A stretch of 64,000 nt of DNA, from NCBI RefSeq assembly GCF_016758195.1, contig NZ_QYAC01000005.1:310001-374000 (forward strand). Direction: 5' to 3'. Origin of the DNA: Leucobacter chromiireducens subsp. solipictus (GTDB taxonomy: Bacteria; Actinomycetota; Actinomycetes; Actinomycetales; Microbacteriaceae). Positions 25,593-34,609 of this stretch are shown one piece after another. The position numbers and the translations under genes are program-made. Under the pieces are notes generated by a model that saw only the letters and a list, made by a program, of their open reading frames with translations, ran no database searches and was not told where the DNA came from. How positions within the stretch are numbered: the stretch's first letter is position 1; every line of letters begins with the position of its first letter.

Positions 25593-26963
25593 GTGGAACT
25601 CACACTCGTCGTGCTGCTGGTCATCGTACTGGCCCTTTTCTTTGACTTCACCAACGGATTTCACGACACTGCGAACGCGATGGCCACGCCCATCGCCACG
25701 GGTGCCCTGAAGCCGAAGACCGCGGTGCTGCTCGCCGCGATCCTCAACCTGGTCGGCGCGTTCTTGTCGACCGAGGTTGCCAAGACCATTTCCGGCGGCC
25801 TGATCAACGAGGGCGACGGCGGCGTGCTGATCAGTCCCGCGATGATCTTCGCGGGCCTCATCGGGGCGATCGTGTGGAACCTGCTGACCTGGCTCTACGG
25901 CCTGCCGTCCAGTTCCTCGCACGCCCTGTTCGGTGGCCTCATCGGCGCCGCGATCGTGGGGGCCGGGTTCTCGGCGATCAACGGCGGGGTGTTCCTCTCC
26001 AAGATCATCATTCCCGCGCTCGCCGCCCCCCTGACCGCCGGCCTCGTGGCGTTCACCGCCACGAAGGTGGCCTACGCGATCACGAAGCGCAACGACGGCA
26101 AGAAGGACGGCCGTGGCCGCTTCCGCTATGCGCAGATCGCTTCCTCCTCGCTGATCGCGCTGGCCCACGGCACGAACGACGCGCAGAAGACGATGGGCGT
26201 GATCACCCTCACCCTCGTCGCGGCGAACATGCAGGACCCGGACACGGGCCCCCACCTCTGGGTGATCATCAGCTGTGCGCTGGCGATCGCGATCGGCACC
26301 TACTCCGGCGGCTGGCGCATCATCCGCACCCTCGGGGCGGGCCTTACGCAGGTCAAGCCGGCGCAGGGCTTCGCCGCCGAGGCGAGCACGGCAGCCACGA
26401 TCCTCGCGTCGAGCCACCTCGGCTTTGCGCTCTCGACGACGCAGGTCGCCTCCGGCTCGGTCATTGGCTCGGGGCTCGGCCGGAAGGGGTCCACGGTCCG
26501 CTGGCGCACGGTCGGCCGCATCGCCTCGGGCTGGCTCTTCACGCTGCCCGCCGCCGGCGCGGTCGGCGCGATCGCCGCACTGATCGCGCATATGGGCATG
26601 GTCGGTATCATCATCGACGCGGTGCTCGGGCTCGGGTTCATCCTCTTCATCTTCTGGCGCTCGCGTCGGAACAAGGTGGACCACTCGAACGCGATCCCCG
26701 TTCCCGACGTGGCCGAGTCCGGCTACGCCGTGCGGATCCGCAAGGGCAAGGTCAAGCCTGTCCGCACCAAGACCGGCACGATGCCGCAGCTCACACCCGT
26801 GGCGCAGTCCGCGGTGCGTGATGACGTCGCGGCCCGCGAAGCGGAGAAGGCGGCCCGCGCGGCCGAGCGCGCGGAGAACGAAGCGGACACGGTGGAGCGC
26901 GCTGCGGCCAAGTCGAAGGACACGACGCCCAGCGAGGCACCGAAGACGGGAGACGCCCGATGA
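25593..26963 (+). CDS. pit: Inorganic phosphate transporter, PiT family
   Basis: 456 residues and about 11 membrane helices. Both family signature repeats are present: FDFTNGFHDTANAMAT near the N-terminus and ALAHGTNDAQKTMG in the middle. The last 90 residues are a charged cytoplasmic tail rich in Ala, Glu and Lys. The GTG at 25593 lies where the family begins, with only a weak AAAG ribosome site. It is coupled to the small membrane gene downstream, and two sets of PHO-like repeats lie upstream. That would be phosphate control of a transporter often regarded as constitutive. Confidence 0.92.
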   Translation: MELTLVVLLVIVLALFFDFTNGFHDTANAMATPIATGALKPKTAVLLAAILNLVGAFLSTEVAKTISGGLINEGDGGVLISPAMIFAGLIGAIVWNLLTWLYGLPSSSSHALFGGLIGAAIVGAGFSAINGGVFLSKIIIPALAAPLTAGLVAFTATKVAYAITKRNDGKKDGRGRFRYAQIASSSLIALAHGTNDAQKTMGVITLTLVAANMQDPDTGPHLWVIISCALAIAIGTYSGGWRIIRTLGAGLTQVKPAQGFAAEASTAATILASSHLGFALSTTQVASGSVIGSGLGRKGSTVRWRTVGRIASGWLFTLPAAGAVGAIAALIAHMGMVGIIIDAVLGLGFILFIFWRSRRNKVDHSNAIPVPDVAESGYAVRIRKGKVKPVRTKTGTMPQLTPVAQSAVRDDVAAREAEKAARAAERAENEADTVERAAAKSKDTTPSEAPKTGDAR

Positions 26964-27253
26964 TCGACTGGATGTCATTCCTCATTGTGTTTGCCGCAGC
27001 ACTCGTGTCCGCGGTGTTCGTGGTTGCGCTCTACTCGCTGGGAATCCGCTTCCTTGCGACGCCCCCGCCGCCCGCGCCGCGCGCCGACGGCACCTTCGAA
27101 CCGAACGGCCCCTCCCGCGACGACGAGGACGACGACGTCGACCTCGAGCGGCCGGTCTGGGCGACCTGGGCGGCGCGCGCCTGCTTCGGTCTCTCCGGGT
27201 TGGCGGTGTTGGTCGGGATCTTCCTCATCATTCCCGCGCTGCACTTCTGGTAA
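26960..27253 (+). CDS. Small membrane protein coupled to pit
   Basis: 97 residues with two hydrophobic helices (about 4-25 and 70-92) separated by a Pro-rich and very acidic loop (RDDEDDDVDLE). The ATG overlaps the pit stop (ATGA). Small membrane partners of PiT carriers are common in actinobacteria. It may be an accessory subunit. No enzymatic motif is seen. Confidence 0.75.
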   Translation: MIDWMSFLIVFAAALVSAVFVVALYSLGIRFLATPPPPAPRADGTFEPNGPSRDDEDDDVDLERPVWATWAARACFGLSGLAVLVGIFLIIPALHFW

Positions 27254-27269
27254 GCCGCGGCCGCGTTCC

Positions 27270-27307
27270 GGGCCCGGGCCCGCACCTCTGGGTGCGTGCC
27301 CGGGCTC
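27270..27307 (+). terminator. Terminator hairpin after the pit operon
   Basis: A 17-bp GC stem (27270-27286 with 27291-27307) has one mismatch and one wobble pair and a TCTG loop. Confidence 0.7.
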
Positions 27308-27357
27308 GCGGCGTTTCCCGGACGCTTTTCCCTGATCCGGCACTCCGCTTGCGGGAG

Positions 27358-27363
27358 TAAGGT
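27358..27363 (+). promoter_or_regulatory. -10 box TAAGGT of the aldehyde dehydrogenase gene
   Basis: TAAGGT is followed by 7 bases and the ATG at 27371, which is leaderless spacing. Confidence 0.5.
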
Positions 27364-27370
27364 GGGCCGC

Positions 27371-28774
27371 ATGGAGCACACCTCAGTGGAACGGATTCCC
27401 GGGATCGTCGCCGGACTGCGGCACACCTTTGGGCGCGGGGTGACGCGGTCGGAGGGCTGGCGGCGGGATCAGCTGGAACGGCTGCGGACGCTGCTGCTCG
27501 AGCGCGGTCCGGAGTTCGAAGCGGCCCTGCACGCAGACCTCGGGAAGTCTGGCGTTGAGGCGCAGCTCACCGAGATCGGATTCCTCATCGCCGAGCTCGA
27601 TCACGCGCTCGCGCGGCTCGGACGCTGGATGCGGCCGCGCCGGGTGGGCGTGCCGCTCGCGGTGCAGCCCGCGAGCGCGCGCATCGTCCCGGAGCCGCTC
27701 GGGGTCGTGCTTGTGATCGCCCCGTGGAACTACCCGCTCATGCTCGCCCTGTCGCCAGTGATCGGGGCGCTGGCCGCGGGGAACGCCGTGGTGGTGAAGC
27801 CGAGCGAGCTCGCGCCGGCCACCGCCGAGCTGATCGCCCGACTGCTGCCGGACGCACTCGACCGGCGGGCGGTCGCGGTCGTGACGGGCGCCGTCCCGGA
27901 GACCACCGCGCTCCTCGCAGAGCGCTTCGACCACATCTTCTACACCGGGAACGGCCGCGTCGGCCGGATCGTGGCGCGCGCCGCCGCCGAGCATCTGACC
28001 CCCATCACCCTCGAACTCGGCGGAAAGTCGCCCGTGTACGTCGACGATTCGGTGCCAATCGCAGAAACCGCGCGCCGGATCGTCTGGGGGAAATTCATGA
28101 ACGCCGGGCAGACCTGCGTGGCCCCCGACTACGTGCTGGCCAGCCCCGCCGTGCTGGCCCGGCTCGCGCCGGCGTTGCGCGACGCGATCCATGAACTCTA
28201 CGGCTCTGCGAGCGCCGCGAACCCGGACTACGGCCGCATCGTGACCGACGCGCAGTTCGCGCGTCTCGTCGGCTACCTCGGGGACGGGGAACTGCTCGCC
28301 GGCGGAGCGCACGACGCCGCGGCGCGCTGGATCGCACCCACCGTATTGGGCAAGGTCTCGCCGGAGAGCGGGGTGATGCAGGACGAGATCTTCGGGCCGA
28401 TCCTGCCGCTCGTGGAGGTCCCGGATCTCGACGCCGCACTCGCCTTCGTGACCGCGCGCGACAAGCCGCTGGCCGCGTACGTGTTCAGCGCGAATCGGGA
28501 GGTGCGCGACCGCTGGGAGGCGGAAACCAGCTCGGGGGCATTGAACTTCGGCATCCCGGTGCTGCACCTCGTGGCGCACGAACTCCCCTTCGGCGGGGTC
28601 GGGGAGAGCGGCACCGGCGCGTACCACGGGGAGCGCTCCTTCCTGACCTTCAGCCACGAGAAGGCCGTCCTCTCGAAGCCGCTCCTGCCGGAAACGCTCG
28701 CCGCGACGATCATGCCGCCCTTCACCCGACACAAGGCCGCCCTGGCGCGCGGCGGGCTGCGCCGGTTGCTCTGA
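27371..28774 (+). CDS. Aldehyde dehydrogenase (class 3 type)
   Basis: 467 residues. Oxidises aldehydes with NAD(P). Glu215 in LELGGKSP and Cys249 in NAGQTC are the general base and nucleophile, and the 34-residue gap is that of class 3 (ALDH3/coniferyl-aldehyde) enzymes. APWNYPL and the G-x-x-x-x-G cofactor region (YTGNGRVGR) are present. The length fits the short ALDH3 group. The substrate is unknown. The start is set by the leaderless -10 box. Confidence 0.9.
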   Translation: MEHTSVERIPGIVAGLRHTFGRGVTRSEGWRRDQLERLRTLLLERGPEFEAALHADLGKSGVEAQLTEIGFLIAELDHALARLGRWMRPRRVGVPLAVQPASARIVPEPLGVVLVIAPWNYPLMLALSPVIGALAAGNAVVVKPSELAPATAELIARLLPDALDRRAVAVVTGAVPETTALLAERFDHIFYTGNGRVGRIVARAAAEHLTPITLELGGKSPVYVDDSVPIAETARRIVWGKFMNAGQTCVAPDYVLASPAVLARLAPALRDAIHELYGSASAANPDYGRIVTDAQFARLVGYLGDGELLAGGAHDAAARWIAPTVLGKVSPESGVMQDEIFGPILPLVEVPDLDAALAFVTARDKPLAAYVFSANREVRDRWEAETSSGALNFGIPVLHLVAHELPFGGVGESGTGAYHGERSFLTFSHEKAVLSKPLLPETLAATIMPPFTRHKAALARGGLRRLL

Positions 28775-28857
28775 TGCGCGGCCCGTTCGCGCGGCGATCG
28801 TCGGGCCCACGAGGATCCGGCACCGCCGGGTTCACGGCTCGCGCATGTGCGCCTCGC

Positions 28858-28863
28858 TAGGAT
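28858..28863 (+). promoter_or_regulatory. -10 box TAGGAT of the AI-2E exporter and ilvA operon
   Basis: TAGGAT is followed by 6 bases and the GTG at 28870, which is leaderless spacing. Confidence 0.5.
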
Positions 28864-28869
28864 TGTGCC

Positions 28870-30069
28870 GTGGACGAGCAAGTAACCCCGAGCGGGGCAC
28901 CCGAGGGCGGCAGCGCAGCCAGTGAGCTACCACTCGGCTTCCGCGTCGCGGCAGCCTGGTCCTGGCGGCTGATCATTATCGGCCTCGCGCTCGCGGGCTT
29001 CCTCTGGCTCATCGTGCAGGTGCGGATCATTGTGATCCCGCTCCTCGTAGCGATCCTGCTCACCGCGCTGCTCGCGCCCGTCGTGGAGTGGTTTGTGCGT
29101 CGCGGCGCCCCACGCTGGATGGGGGTGCTCAGCGCGCTCGTGATGTTCGTGGGGGCCGTCTGGATCCTGATCAGCCTGATCGTGAGCCAGCTCAAGAACG
29201 GCCTGCAGGATCTCTCCACCCGCTCGGAAGAGGTCTGGTGGGAGGTGCTGCACTGGATCGAGGACAACAAGCTCGGGATCAGCGCGGACCAGATCGCGGG
29301 CTTCGTGTCGCAGCTGATGAAAGCCGTCGAGGAGAATCAGGGCGCGATCTGGAACGGCGCGCTCGGCGTCGCGACCTCCGCCGGGCAATTTGTGACGGGG
29401 TTGCTCCTCACGATCTTCTCGTTGATCTTCATGCTCATCGACGGCAAGCGGATCTGGTTCTGGGTGCTGGGCTTCCTCCCGGCACGCGCGCACGCGCCGT
29501 TCGACGCCGCCGGGCATGCCGGCTGGGTGTCCGTGGGGCAGTACGTGCGGGTCCAGATCTTCGTCGCCTTCGTCGACGCCGTCGGCATCGGCGCCGGTGC
29601 GGCTCTGCTCGGGGTGCCGCTTCCGATCCCCATCGCCGTGCTCGTCTTCCTCGGATCCTTCATCCCGTTCCTCGGCGCGATCACCACGGGCCTGCTCGCC
29701 GCATTTATCGCGCTCGTGTACAACGGTCCCATCAACGCACTCCTGATGCTCGGCGTCGTGATCCTCGTGAACCAGATCGAGGGCCACGTGCTGCAGCCGC
29801 TCGTCATGGGGAACGCCGTGAAGGTCCATCCCCTCGGCGTCGTGCTTGCCGTGTCCACGGGTGCGCTGCTCGCGGGCATCCCCGGCGCGCTCTTCGCCGT
29901 GCCGCTCGCCGCGGCCGCAAACTCGATCGTGAACACGCTCGTGAAGCGCCAGTGGCAGGCGGGGACCGATCCGGTCGCCGAGTATCACCGGCGGAATCGG
30001 ACCACGAACGAGGCGAAGCATCGCGCCCGAAACGTCGCCAAACTGACCCGCAAGAAAGGACTCTCATGA
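28870..30069 (+). CDS. AI-2E family transporter
   Basis: 399 residues and about 8 membrane helices. The family core is visible in VIPLLVAILLTALLAPVVEW, LLGVPLPIPIAVLVFLGSFI and a late ILVNQIEGHVLQPLVMG segment. Members include TqsA-like exporters and sodium/proton antiporters, so the name does not prove autoinducer-2 transport, even though luxS is at 50135. A basic cytoplasmic tail ends the protein. The stop overlaps the ilvA start (ATGA). Confidence 0.85.
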   Translation: MDEQVTPSGAPEGGSAASELPLGFRVAAAWSWRLIIIGLALAGFLWLIVQVRIIVIPLLVAILLTALLAPVVEWFVRRGAPRWMGVLSALVMFVGAVWILISLIVSQLKNGLQDLSTRSEEVWWEVLHWIEDNKLGISADQIAGFVSQLMKAVEENQGAIWNGALGVATSAGQFVTGLLLTIFSLIFMLIDGKRIWFWVLGFLPARAHAPFDAAGHAGWVSVGQYVRVQIFVAFVDAVGIGAGAALLGVPLPIPIAVLVFLGSFIPFLGAITTGLLAAFIALVYNGPINALLMLGVVILVNQIEGHVLQPLVMGNAVKVHPLGVVLAVSTGALLAGIPGALFAVPLAAAANSIVNTLVKRQWQAGTDPVAEYHRRNRTTNEAKHRARNVAKLTRKKGLS

Positions 30070-31310
30070 CTCACACCACGACCGCTCCCACCCTCGAAGA
30101 GTTCGGACGTGCGCTCGAGATTGTCCACCGGGTCACGCGGCGGACGCCGCTGGAGTCTTCCCGTTTTCTCGCCGAGATTCTCGACGTGCCGCGGGTGTAT
30201 CTGAAGTGCGAGAACCTGCAGCGCACCGGCGCCTACAAGCTCCGCGGTGCCTACAACCGGCTCTCGCAGCTGTCCCCCGAGGAGCGCGCACGCGGCGTGG
30301 TGGCGGCCTCCGCCGGGAACCACGCGCAGGGTGTGGCCTTCGCGGCGCGCGAGCTCGGCATCGCCGCGACGATCTTCATGCCGCTGGGCGTCGCCCTGCC
30401 GAAGCTGCAGGCGACCCGCAACTACGGGGCGAACGTGCAGCTGGTCGGGGACACCTTCGACGAGACGAACCGCGCGGCGCAGGCCTTCGTGCAGGAGACC
30501 GGCGCGCTGTTCATCCCGCCGTTTGACGACGCCGCGGTCATCGAGGGGCAGGGCACGATCGCGCTGGAGATGCTCGACATCGCGCCGGACATCGAGAACC
30601 TCATCGTGCCGATCGGCGGCGGCGGGCTGATCGCCGGCGTCGCGTCGGCAGCGAAGCAGTGGGCGGCGGCGCAGGGCCGCGAGATCCGCGTGATCGGCGT
30701 GCAGGCCGAGAACGCCGCCCCCTATCCCTCCTCGCTCGCTGCCGGTGAGCCCGTCACGATCCAGACAAAGTCGACGATCGCCGACGGCATCGCGGTCGCG
30801 CGACCCGGGGTGCTGAACTTCGACCTCGTGCAGGACTATGTGGACGAGGTCGTCACGGTCAGCGACGACGACATCGCGCGCGCCATTGTGATGCTCTTGG
30901 AGCGCGCGAAACTGGTCGTGGAGCCGGCCGGGGCCGCGGGGGTCGCCGCGATGCTCACCGGGCAGCTGAAGGTGACGGGCCCGACCGCCACGATCCTCTC
31001 GGGCGGCAACATCGACCCGCTGCTGCTGCAGCGCGTGATCGGCCACGGTCTCGCCGCCGCAGCGCGGTACACGAAGCTGCGGATCCTGCTCCCGGATGTG
31101 CCCGGCCAGCTGGTCCGCACGGCGACGATTGTGGCCGAGCAGAACGCGAACGTGATCGAGGTCATCCACACGCGTCACGCGACGGAGCTGCCCGTCAGTG
31201 AGGTGGAGCTGGAGTTGCACGTCGAGACGCGCGGCATCGAGCACGGCGAGGCGGTCGCGCAGGCGCTCCGCGACGCCGGCTACTCGGTCCGGGTCGGGGA
31301 GCGCTACTAG
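30066..31310 (+). CDS. ilvA: Threonine ammonia-lyase with C-terminal ACT domain
   Basis: 414 residues. Removes ammonia from threonine to give 2-oxobutanoate, the first step to isoleucine. The PLP lysine is in RTGAYKLRGA. SAGNHAQGVA and the glycine loop PIGGGGLIAG bind cofactor phosphate. The last 80 residues form a single ACT domain (KLRILLPDVPGQL), as in the shorter threonine dehydratases. The ATG overlaps the upstream stop, and AAAGGA lies 6 bases upstream. The stop is followed at once by a hexamer repeat. Confidence 0.9.
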   Translation: MTHTTTAPTLEEFGRALEIVHRVTRRTPLESSRFLAEILDVPRVYLKCENLQRTGAYKLRGAYNRLSQLSPEERARGVVAASAGNHAQGVAFAARELGIAATIFMPLGVALPKLQATRNYGANVQLVGDTFDETNRAAQAFVQETGALFIPPFDDAAVIEGQGTIALEMLDIAPDIENLIVPIGGGGLIAGVASAAKQWAAAQGREIRVIGVQAENAAPYPSSLAAGEPVTIQTKSTIADGIAVARPGVLNFDLVQDYVDEVVTVSDDDIARAIVMLLERAKLVVEPAGAAGVAAMLTGQLKVTGPTATILSGGNIDPLLLQRVIGHGLAAAARYTKLRILLPDVPGQLVRTATIVAEQNANVIEVIHTRHATELPVSEVELELHVETRGIEHGEAVAQALRDAGYSVRVGERY

Positions 31311-31364
31311 CCTGGGCCTGGGCCTGGGCCTGGGCCTGGGCCTGCGCCTGCGCCTGCGCCTGGG
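31311..31364. repeat. Hexanucleotide tandem repeat (CCTGGG/CCTGCG)
   Basis: Nine hexamers in a row: five CCTGGG, three CCTGCG and one CCTGGG, starting right after the ilvA stop. A short GCCCGGCCGGGC palindrome follows. It lies between convergent genes with no other terminator in sight. Confidence 0.85.
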
Positions 31365-31387
31365 CCCGGCCGGGCGCGCCCGCGGGG

Positions 31388-32392
31388 CTAGGCCGTCGCG
31401 CGGATCACCAGCTCCGGGGTCAGGAGCTCGCTCTCTGGCGTCCCGCCGCCGAGGATCTCCACGAGGAGCGCGTAGCCACGCTTGCCCATCTCGTGCATGG
31501 GGGAGCGCACCGTGGTGAGCTCGACCCCCGCCGCGAGGGCCGTGTCGTTGAATCCGGCGAGCGCGATGTCGTCGGGTACCCGAATGCCGCGTGCGTGCAG
31601 AACCCCGAGCGCGCCGATCGCGGCGAAGTCGTTCACCGCGAAGATCGCGTCGGTGCTCGGGCGTTCCGCGAGCAGCCGCAAGGCGGCCTCGCGCCCGGCG
31701 GGGGTGTCGAAGCCGCCGGAAATCAGCGAGACGTCGTCACGGGGGACGCCGAGCTGCTCGAGTTCGTCGAGGAACCCGGCGGTGCGATCGATCGAGGTCG
31801 ACGTCCCGGGGCGGCCGGCGATGACCCCGAAGCATGAGCGGCCCGACGCGACGAGGTGCCGAGCGATCAGGCGGCCGCCCTCGTGGTCGTCGCAGGTCAC
31901 CGATACATGCCCGGGGACGCGGCGGCTGACGAGCGTGTGCGGCACGCCGCGGCCCGACAACTCGTCGAGGTACGGCAGGTTTGCGGCGCTCGCGTCGCCG
32001 AAGATCAGTCCGTCCACCCGGTGGGAAAGCAGTCGTTCGGCCTTGTCTCGCTGCCGCTCGGGGACATCGAGGGAGTTCGACACCATCGTCAGGTAATCCT
32101 GGGCGAGCGCCGCCTCGTCGATGCCTTCGTAGATCGTCGCCAGCACATAGTCCTGTAGTCGGGGGACGATGACGCCGACGAGGTTGCTGCGGTTGGTGCG
32201 CAGTGAGGCCGCGTAGGGGTTGGGGCGATATCCCGAGGACTCGGCGAGCGCCAGGATGCGCGCCGTCGTCTCGGGCGCGGCCCATTTGCTGTCGCGTCCC
32301 GCCGGATCGCTGAGCACCCGCGACACCGTCGACGGGCTGAGGCCGAGCTGCTGCGCAAGCGCCTTCAGGGTGATGGGTCGTGCGGCGCTCAT
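31388..32392 (-). CDS. LacI-family transcriptional repressor
   Basis: 334 residues. The N-terminal helix-turn-helix and hinge (ITLKALAQQLGLSPSTVSRV) precede a sugar-binding-protein-like effector domain with the VNDFAAIGAL and PDDIALAGFND motifs. The ATG at 32392 has AGAGGGG 7 bases upstream. It is divergent from the asparaginase operon, whose promoter is covered by a CG-centred repeat array typical of LacI operators. It therefore probably represses that catabolic island. Confidence 0.9.
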   Translation of the reverse strand: MSAARPITLKALAQQLGLSPSTVSRVLSDPAGRDSKWAAPETTARILALAESSGYRPNPYAASLRTNRSNLVGVIVPRLQDYVLATIYEGIDEAALAQDYLTMVSNSLDVPERQRDKAERLLSHRVDGLIFGDASAANLPYLDELSGRGVPHTLVSRRVPGHVSVTCDDHEGGRLIARHLVASGRSCFGVIAGRPGTSTSIDRTAGFLDELEQLGVPRDDVSLISGGFDTPAGREAALRLLAERPSTDAIFAVNDFAAIGALGVLHARGIRVPDDIALAGFNDTALAAGVELTTVRSPMHEMGKRGYALLVEILGGGTPESELLTPELVIRATA

Positions 32393-32520
32393 CTGCAATC
32401 CCCTCTGGCATCAGCGGCGTGGGCGCGGTGCGGCCTCGGTCCGTCGCCAGTCTAGTGGGTTTCACCTGGCCGAACTCGGGGTGCGGTGACCGGCGGCTCC
32501 TCCCGCCATGGGGCTGCAGA

Positions 32521-32572
32521 CAACCGATTGCCACAAACGATTGTGGCAATCGGTTGCGGCAATCGTTTGTGT
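32521..32572. promoter_or_regulatory. Four-unit 13-bp LacI-type operator array
   Basis: Four tandem units, CAACCGATTGCCA, CAAACGATTGTGG, CAATCGGTTGCGG and CAATCGTTTGTGT, each have a central CG and a CAA/TTG frame. The first three also build a perfect 15-bp inverted repeat (32522-32536 with 32541-32555). A CG-centred dyad is typical of LacI proteins. Confidence 0.75.
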
Positions 32573-32582
32573 AGAACATAAT
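32554..32582 (+). promoter_or_regulatory. Promoter of the asparaginase operon
   Basis: TTGCGG (32554-32559) and CATAAT (32577-32582) are 17 bases apart. The -35 box lies in operator unit 3 and unit 4 fills the spacer, so repressor binding would block polymerase. Confidence 0.6.
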
Positions 32583-32619
32583 GAGGGGACATCGTGAACG
32601 AAACCCAGGGACGTGTGAC

Positions 32620-33591
32620 GTGGCCAACATCAGTATTCTCGGCACCGGCGGAACCATCGCCTCGATCCGCAACGGCGGGGACGCGGCGACCGCGGAGACG
32701 AGCGCGGCCACCCTGGTTGCGGAATTGCGCGGCCCGCACACGCTCCGCACGAGCGAGATCCTGACGACCGGAAGCTACCTGCTGAACCTGGCGGAGCTCC
32801 GCACGATCGTGGCCGCGGTGTCGGCCGCGGTGTCGGATCCGGCAAGCGACGGGGTGGTCGTGACCCACGGCACCGACACGATGGAAGAGACCGCGTTCCT
32901 CGCGGCGCTGTGCGCGCCCCGCCGAGTTCCCGTGATCTTTACCGGGGCCCAGCGCACCGCGGATGCCGTATCCCCGGACGGACCGGAGAACCTCGTCACC
33001 GCGCTGGCCTTCGCCGCGACCCCGGAGCTGGCCTCCGCGGGCGCGGTGATCTCGTTCGGCGGGGAGGCCCGCAGCGCGCGCGGCACGCGAAAGTCGCACA
33101 CCACGGCCCCCAGCCCGTTCGGCGGGGGCACCGTCGTGGCAACGATGCGGGGCGACGCGGTCCGCGTCGAAGCGCACCCCGCACACACGCCCGCCCCGCT
33201 CGCGCTGAACGCCGCCTTCGACGACGCCCGCGTGGAGATCGTGACCGCCTATCCCGGGGCGGATCCCGCGGCGATCGATGATGCCAGGGCTCGGGGCGCG
33301 TCCGCCATCGTGCTCGCGGGCACCGGCGTCGGCAATGCCGGGCGTGGCTTCGTTGACCGTGTCGCTGCCGCGACGGCGGCCGGGTGCCCGATCCTGCTCA
33401 GCACGCGGGTGCCCTGGGGGCCGGTCGTCCCGACCTACGGGAACGGCGGGGGGATCGACCTCGTCGCCGCCGGCGCGATCCCGACCGCTGACCTGAACCC
33501 CTTCCAGGCCCGCATTCTCGCGGCGGTGCTGGTGAGCCAGCCCGACGCGACCGCGCCATCGTTCCCCGCATCGTTCGCCGCGCTGCTCTAG
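32620..33591 (+). CDS. L-asparaginase (type I/II fold)
   Basis: 323 residues. Hydrolyses asparagine or a related amide to the acid and ammonia. The first catalytic Thr is in [10 protein letters not shown] near the N-terminus and the second in [11 protein letters not shown]. There is no signal peptide, so it acts in the cytoplasm. GTG 32620 is chosen because the family starts just before this motif, with CAGGGA upstream. The frame is open back to 32581, but that start lies inside the -10 box. Its setting in a catabolic island suggests a substrate other than housekeeping asparagine. Confidence 0.85.
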   Translation: MANISILGTGGTIASIRNGGDAATAETSAATLVAELRGPHTLRTSEILTTGSYLLNLAELRTIVAAVSAAVSDPASDGVVVTHGTDTMEETAFLAALCAPRRVPVIFTGAQRTADAVSPDGPENLVTALAFAATPELASAGAVISFGGEARSARGTRKSHTTAPSPFGGGTVVATMRGDAVRVEAHPAHTPAPLALNAAFDDARVEIVTAYPGADPAAIDDARARGASAIVLAGTGVGNAGRGFVDRVAAATAAGCPILLSTRVPWGPVVPTYGNGGGIDLVAAGAIPTADLNPFQARILAAVLVSQPDATAPSFPASFAALL

Positions 33592-33676
33592 CCACGGATC
33601 GGGGGCCGTTCACCCCGTCCGCCTCATCCCCTCACATCCAACCCATACGAACACGAACACCCACAAAGGAGTGCAC

Positions 33677-34558
33677 ATGTCCAAGAAGATCATGGTGTCC
33701 ATCGGAATCGACGTCGACGCGGTCGGCGGCTGGCTCGGCTCCTACGGCGGCCAGGATTCCCCCGGCGACATCTCTCGCGGCTTGTTCGCCGGCGAGGTCG
33801 GGGTGCCGCGGCTCCTGAAGCTGGCGCAGGATCGCGGAATCCCGGTCACCTGGTTCTGGCCCGGCCACTCGATCGAGACCTTCCCCGAGCAGTTCGACGC
33901 CACGGTGGCGGCGGGCCACGAAGTGGGGGTGCACGGCTACAGCCACGAGAACCCGATCGCGATGACGCGCGAGCAGGAGACCGAGGTGCTGGACCACTGC
34001 CTGGAGCTCTTCGAGACCCGCACCGGCAAACGCCCCGTGGGCTACGTCGCGCCCTGGTGGGAGTTCTCGAAGGTCACGAACGAGATCCTGCTCGAGCGCG
34101 GCTTCCTCTACGACCACTCGCTCATGCACAACGACCACACGCCGTACTACGTGCGCGTGGGGGACACGTGGACCAAGATCAACTACGACGCCGCGAGCGC
34201 GAAGGAATGGATGCACCCGCTCGTGCGCGGCGAGGAGACGGATCTGATCGAGATCCCCGCGAGCTGGTACCTCGATGACCTGCCCCCGATGATGTTCATC
34301 AAGGGCAGCCCGAACAGCCACGGCTTCGTGAGCCCGCGCGACGTCGAGCAGCTGTGGAAGGACCAGTTCGACTGGGTGTACCGGGAGATGGACTACGCCG
34401 TGTTCCCGCTCACGATCCACCCCGATGTCAGCGGACGCCCCCAGAACCTCCTCATGCTCGAGCGCCTGCTCGATCACATCGCCGGGCACGACGGCGTCGA
34501 ATTCATGTTCATGGAAGACGTCGCGCGCGACTTCGCCGCCCGCTTCCCCCGCGCATAG
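33677..34558 (+). CDS. Polysaccharide-deacetylase-fold hydrolase (HpPgdA/cyclic-imidase-like)
   Basis: 293 residues with a NodB-type fold. Metal ligands are probably Asp12/Asp14 in [12 protein letters not shown] and H86/H90 in HGYSHENP. A later APWWEFS motif and the late [10 protein letters not shown] follow. The N-terminal motif with [12 protein letters not shown] resembles the Helicobacter PgdA and cyclic-imide-hydrolase branch (PuuE relatives), not secreted chitin deacetylases. No signal peptide is present, so it acts inside the cell. With the asparaginase, MFS carrier and SDRs, a cyclic amide or imide ring opening is more plausible than wall editing (inference). AAGGAG lies 5 bases before ATG 33677. 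Confidence 0.75.
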   Translation: MSKKIMVSIGIDVDAVGGWLGSYGGQDSPGDISRGLFAGEVGVPRLLKLAQDRGIPVTWFWPGHSIETFPEQFDATVAAGHEVGVHGYSHENPIAMTREQETEVLDHCLELFETRTGKRPVGYVAPWWEFSKVTNEILLERGFLYDHSLMHNDHTPYYVRVGDTWTKINYDAASAKEWMHPLVRGEETDLIEIPASWYLDDLPPMMFIKGSPNSHGFVSPRDVEQLWKDQFDWVYREMDYAVFPLTIHPDVSGRPQNLLMLERLLDHIAGHDGVEFMFMEDVARDFAARFPRA

Positions 34559-34609
34559 CGCGCGTCACTTCCGATCCGGCACACCGTCCCGACAGACAGG
34601 ACCATTCAC

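Noticed and set aside
28870-30069. AI-2E protein and luxS as proof of AI-2 quorum sensing
   Set aside because: AI-2E family members have other transport roles, and the genes are 20 kb apart without a receptor gene in view.
31311-31364. CRISPR-like array from the short repeats
   Set aside because: The units are contiguous hexamers with no spacers and no cas gene is present.
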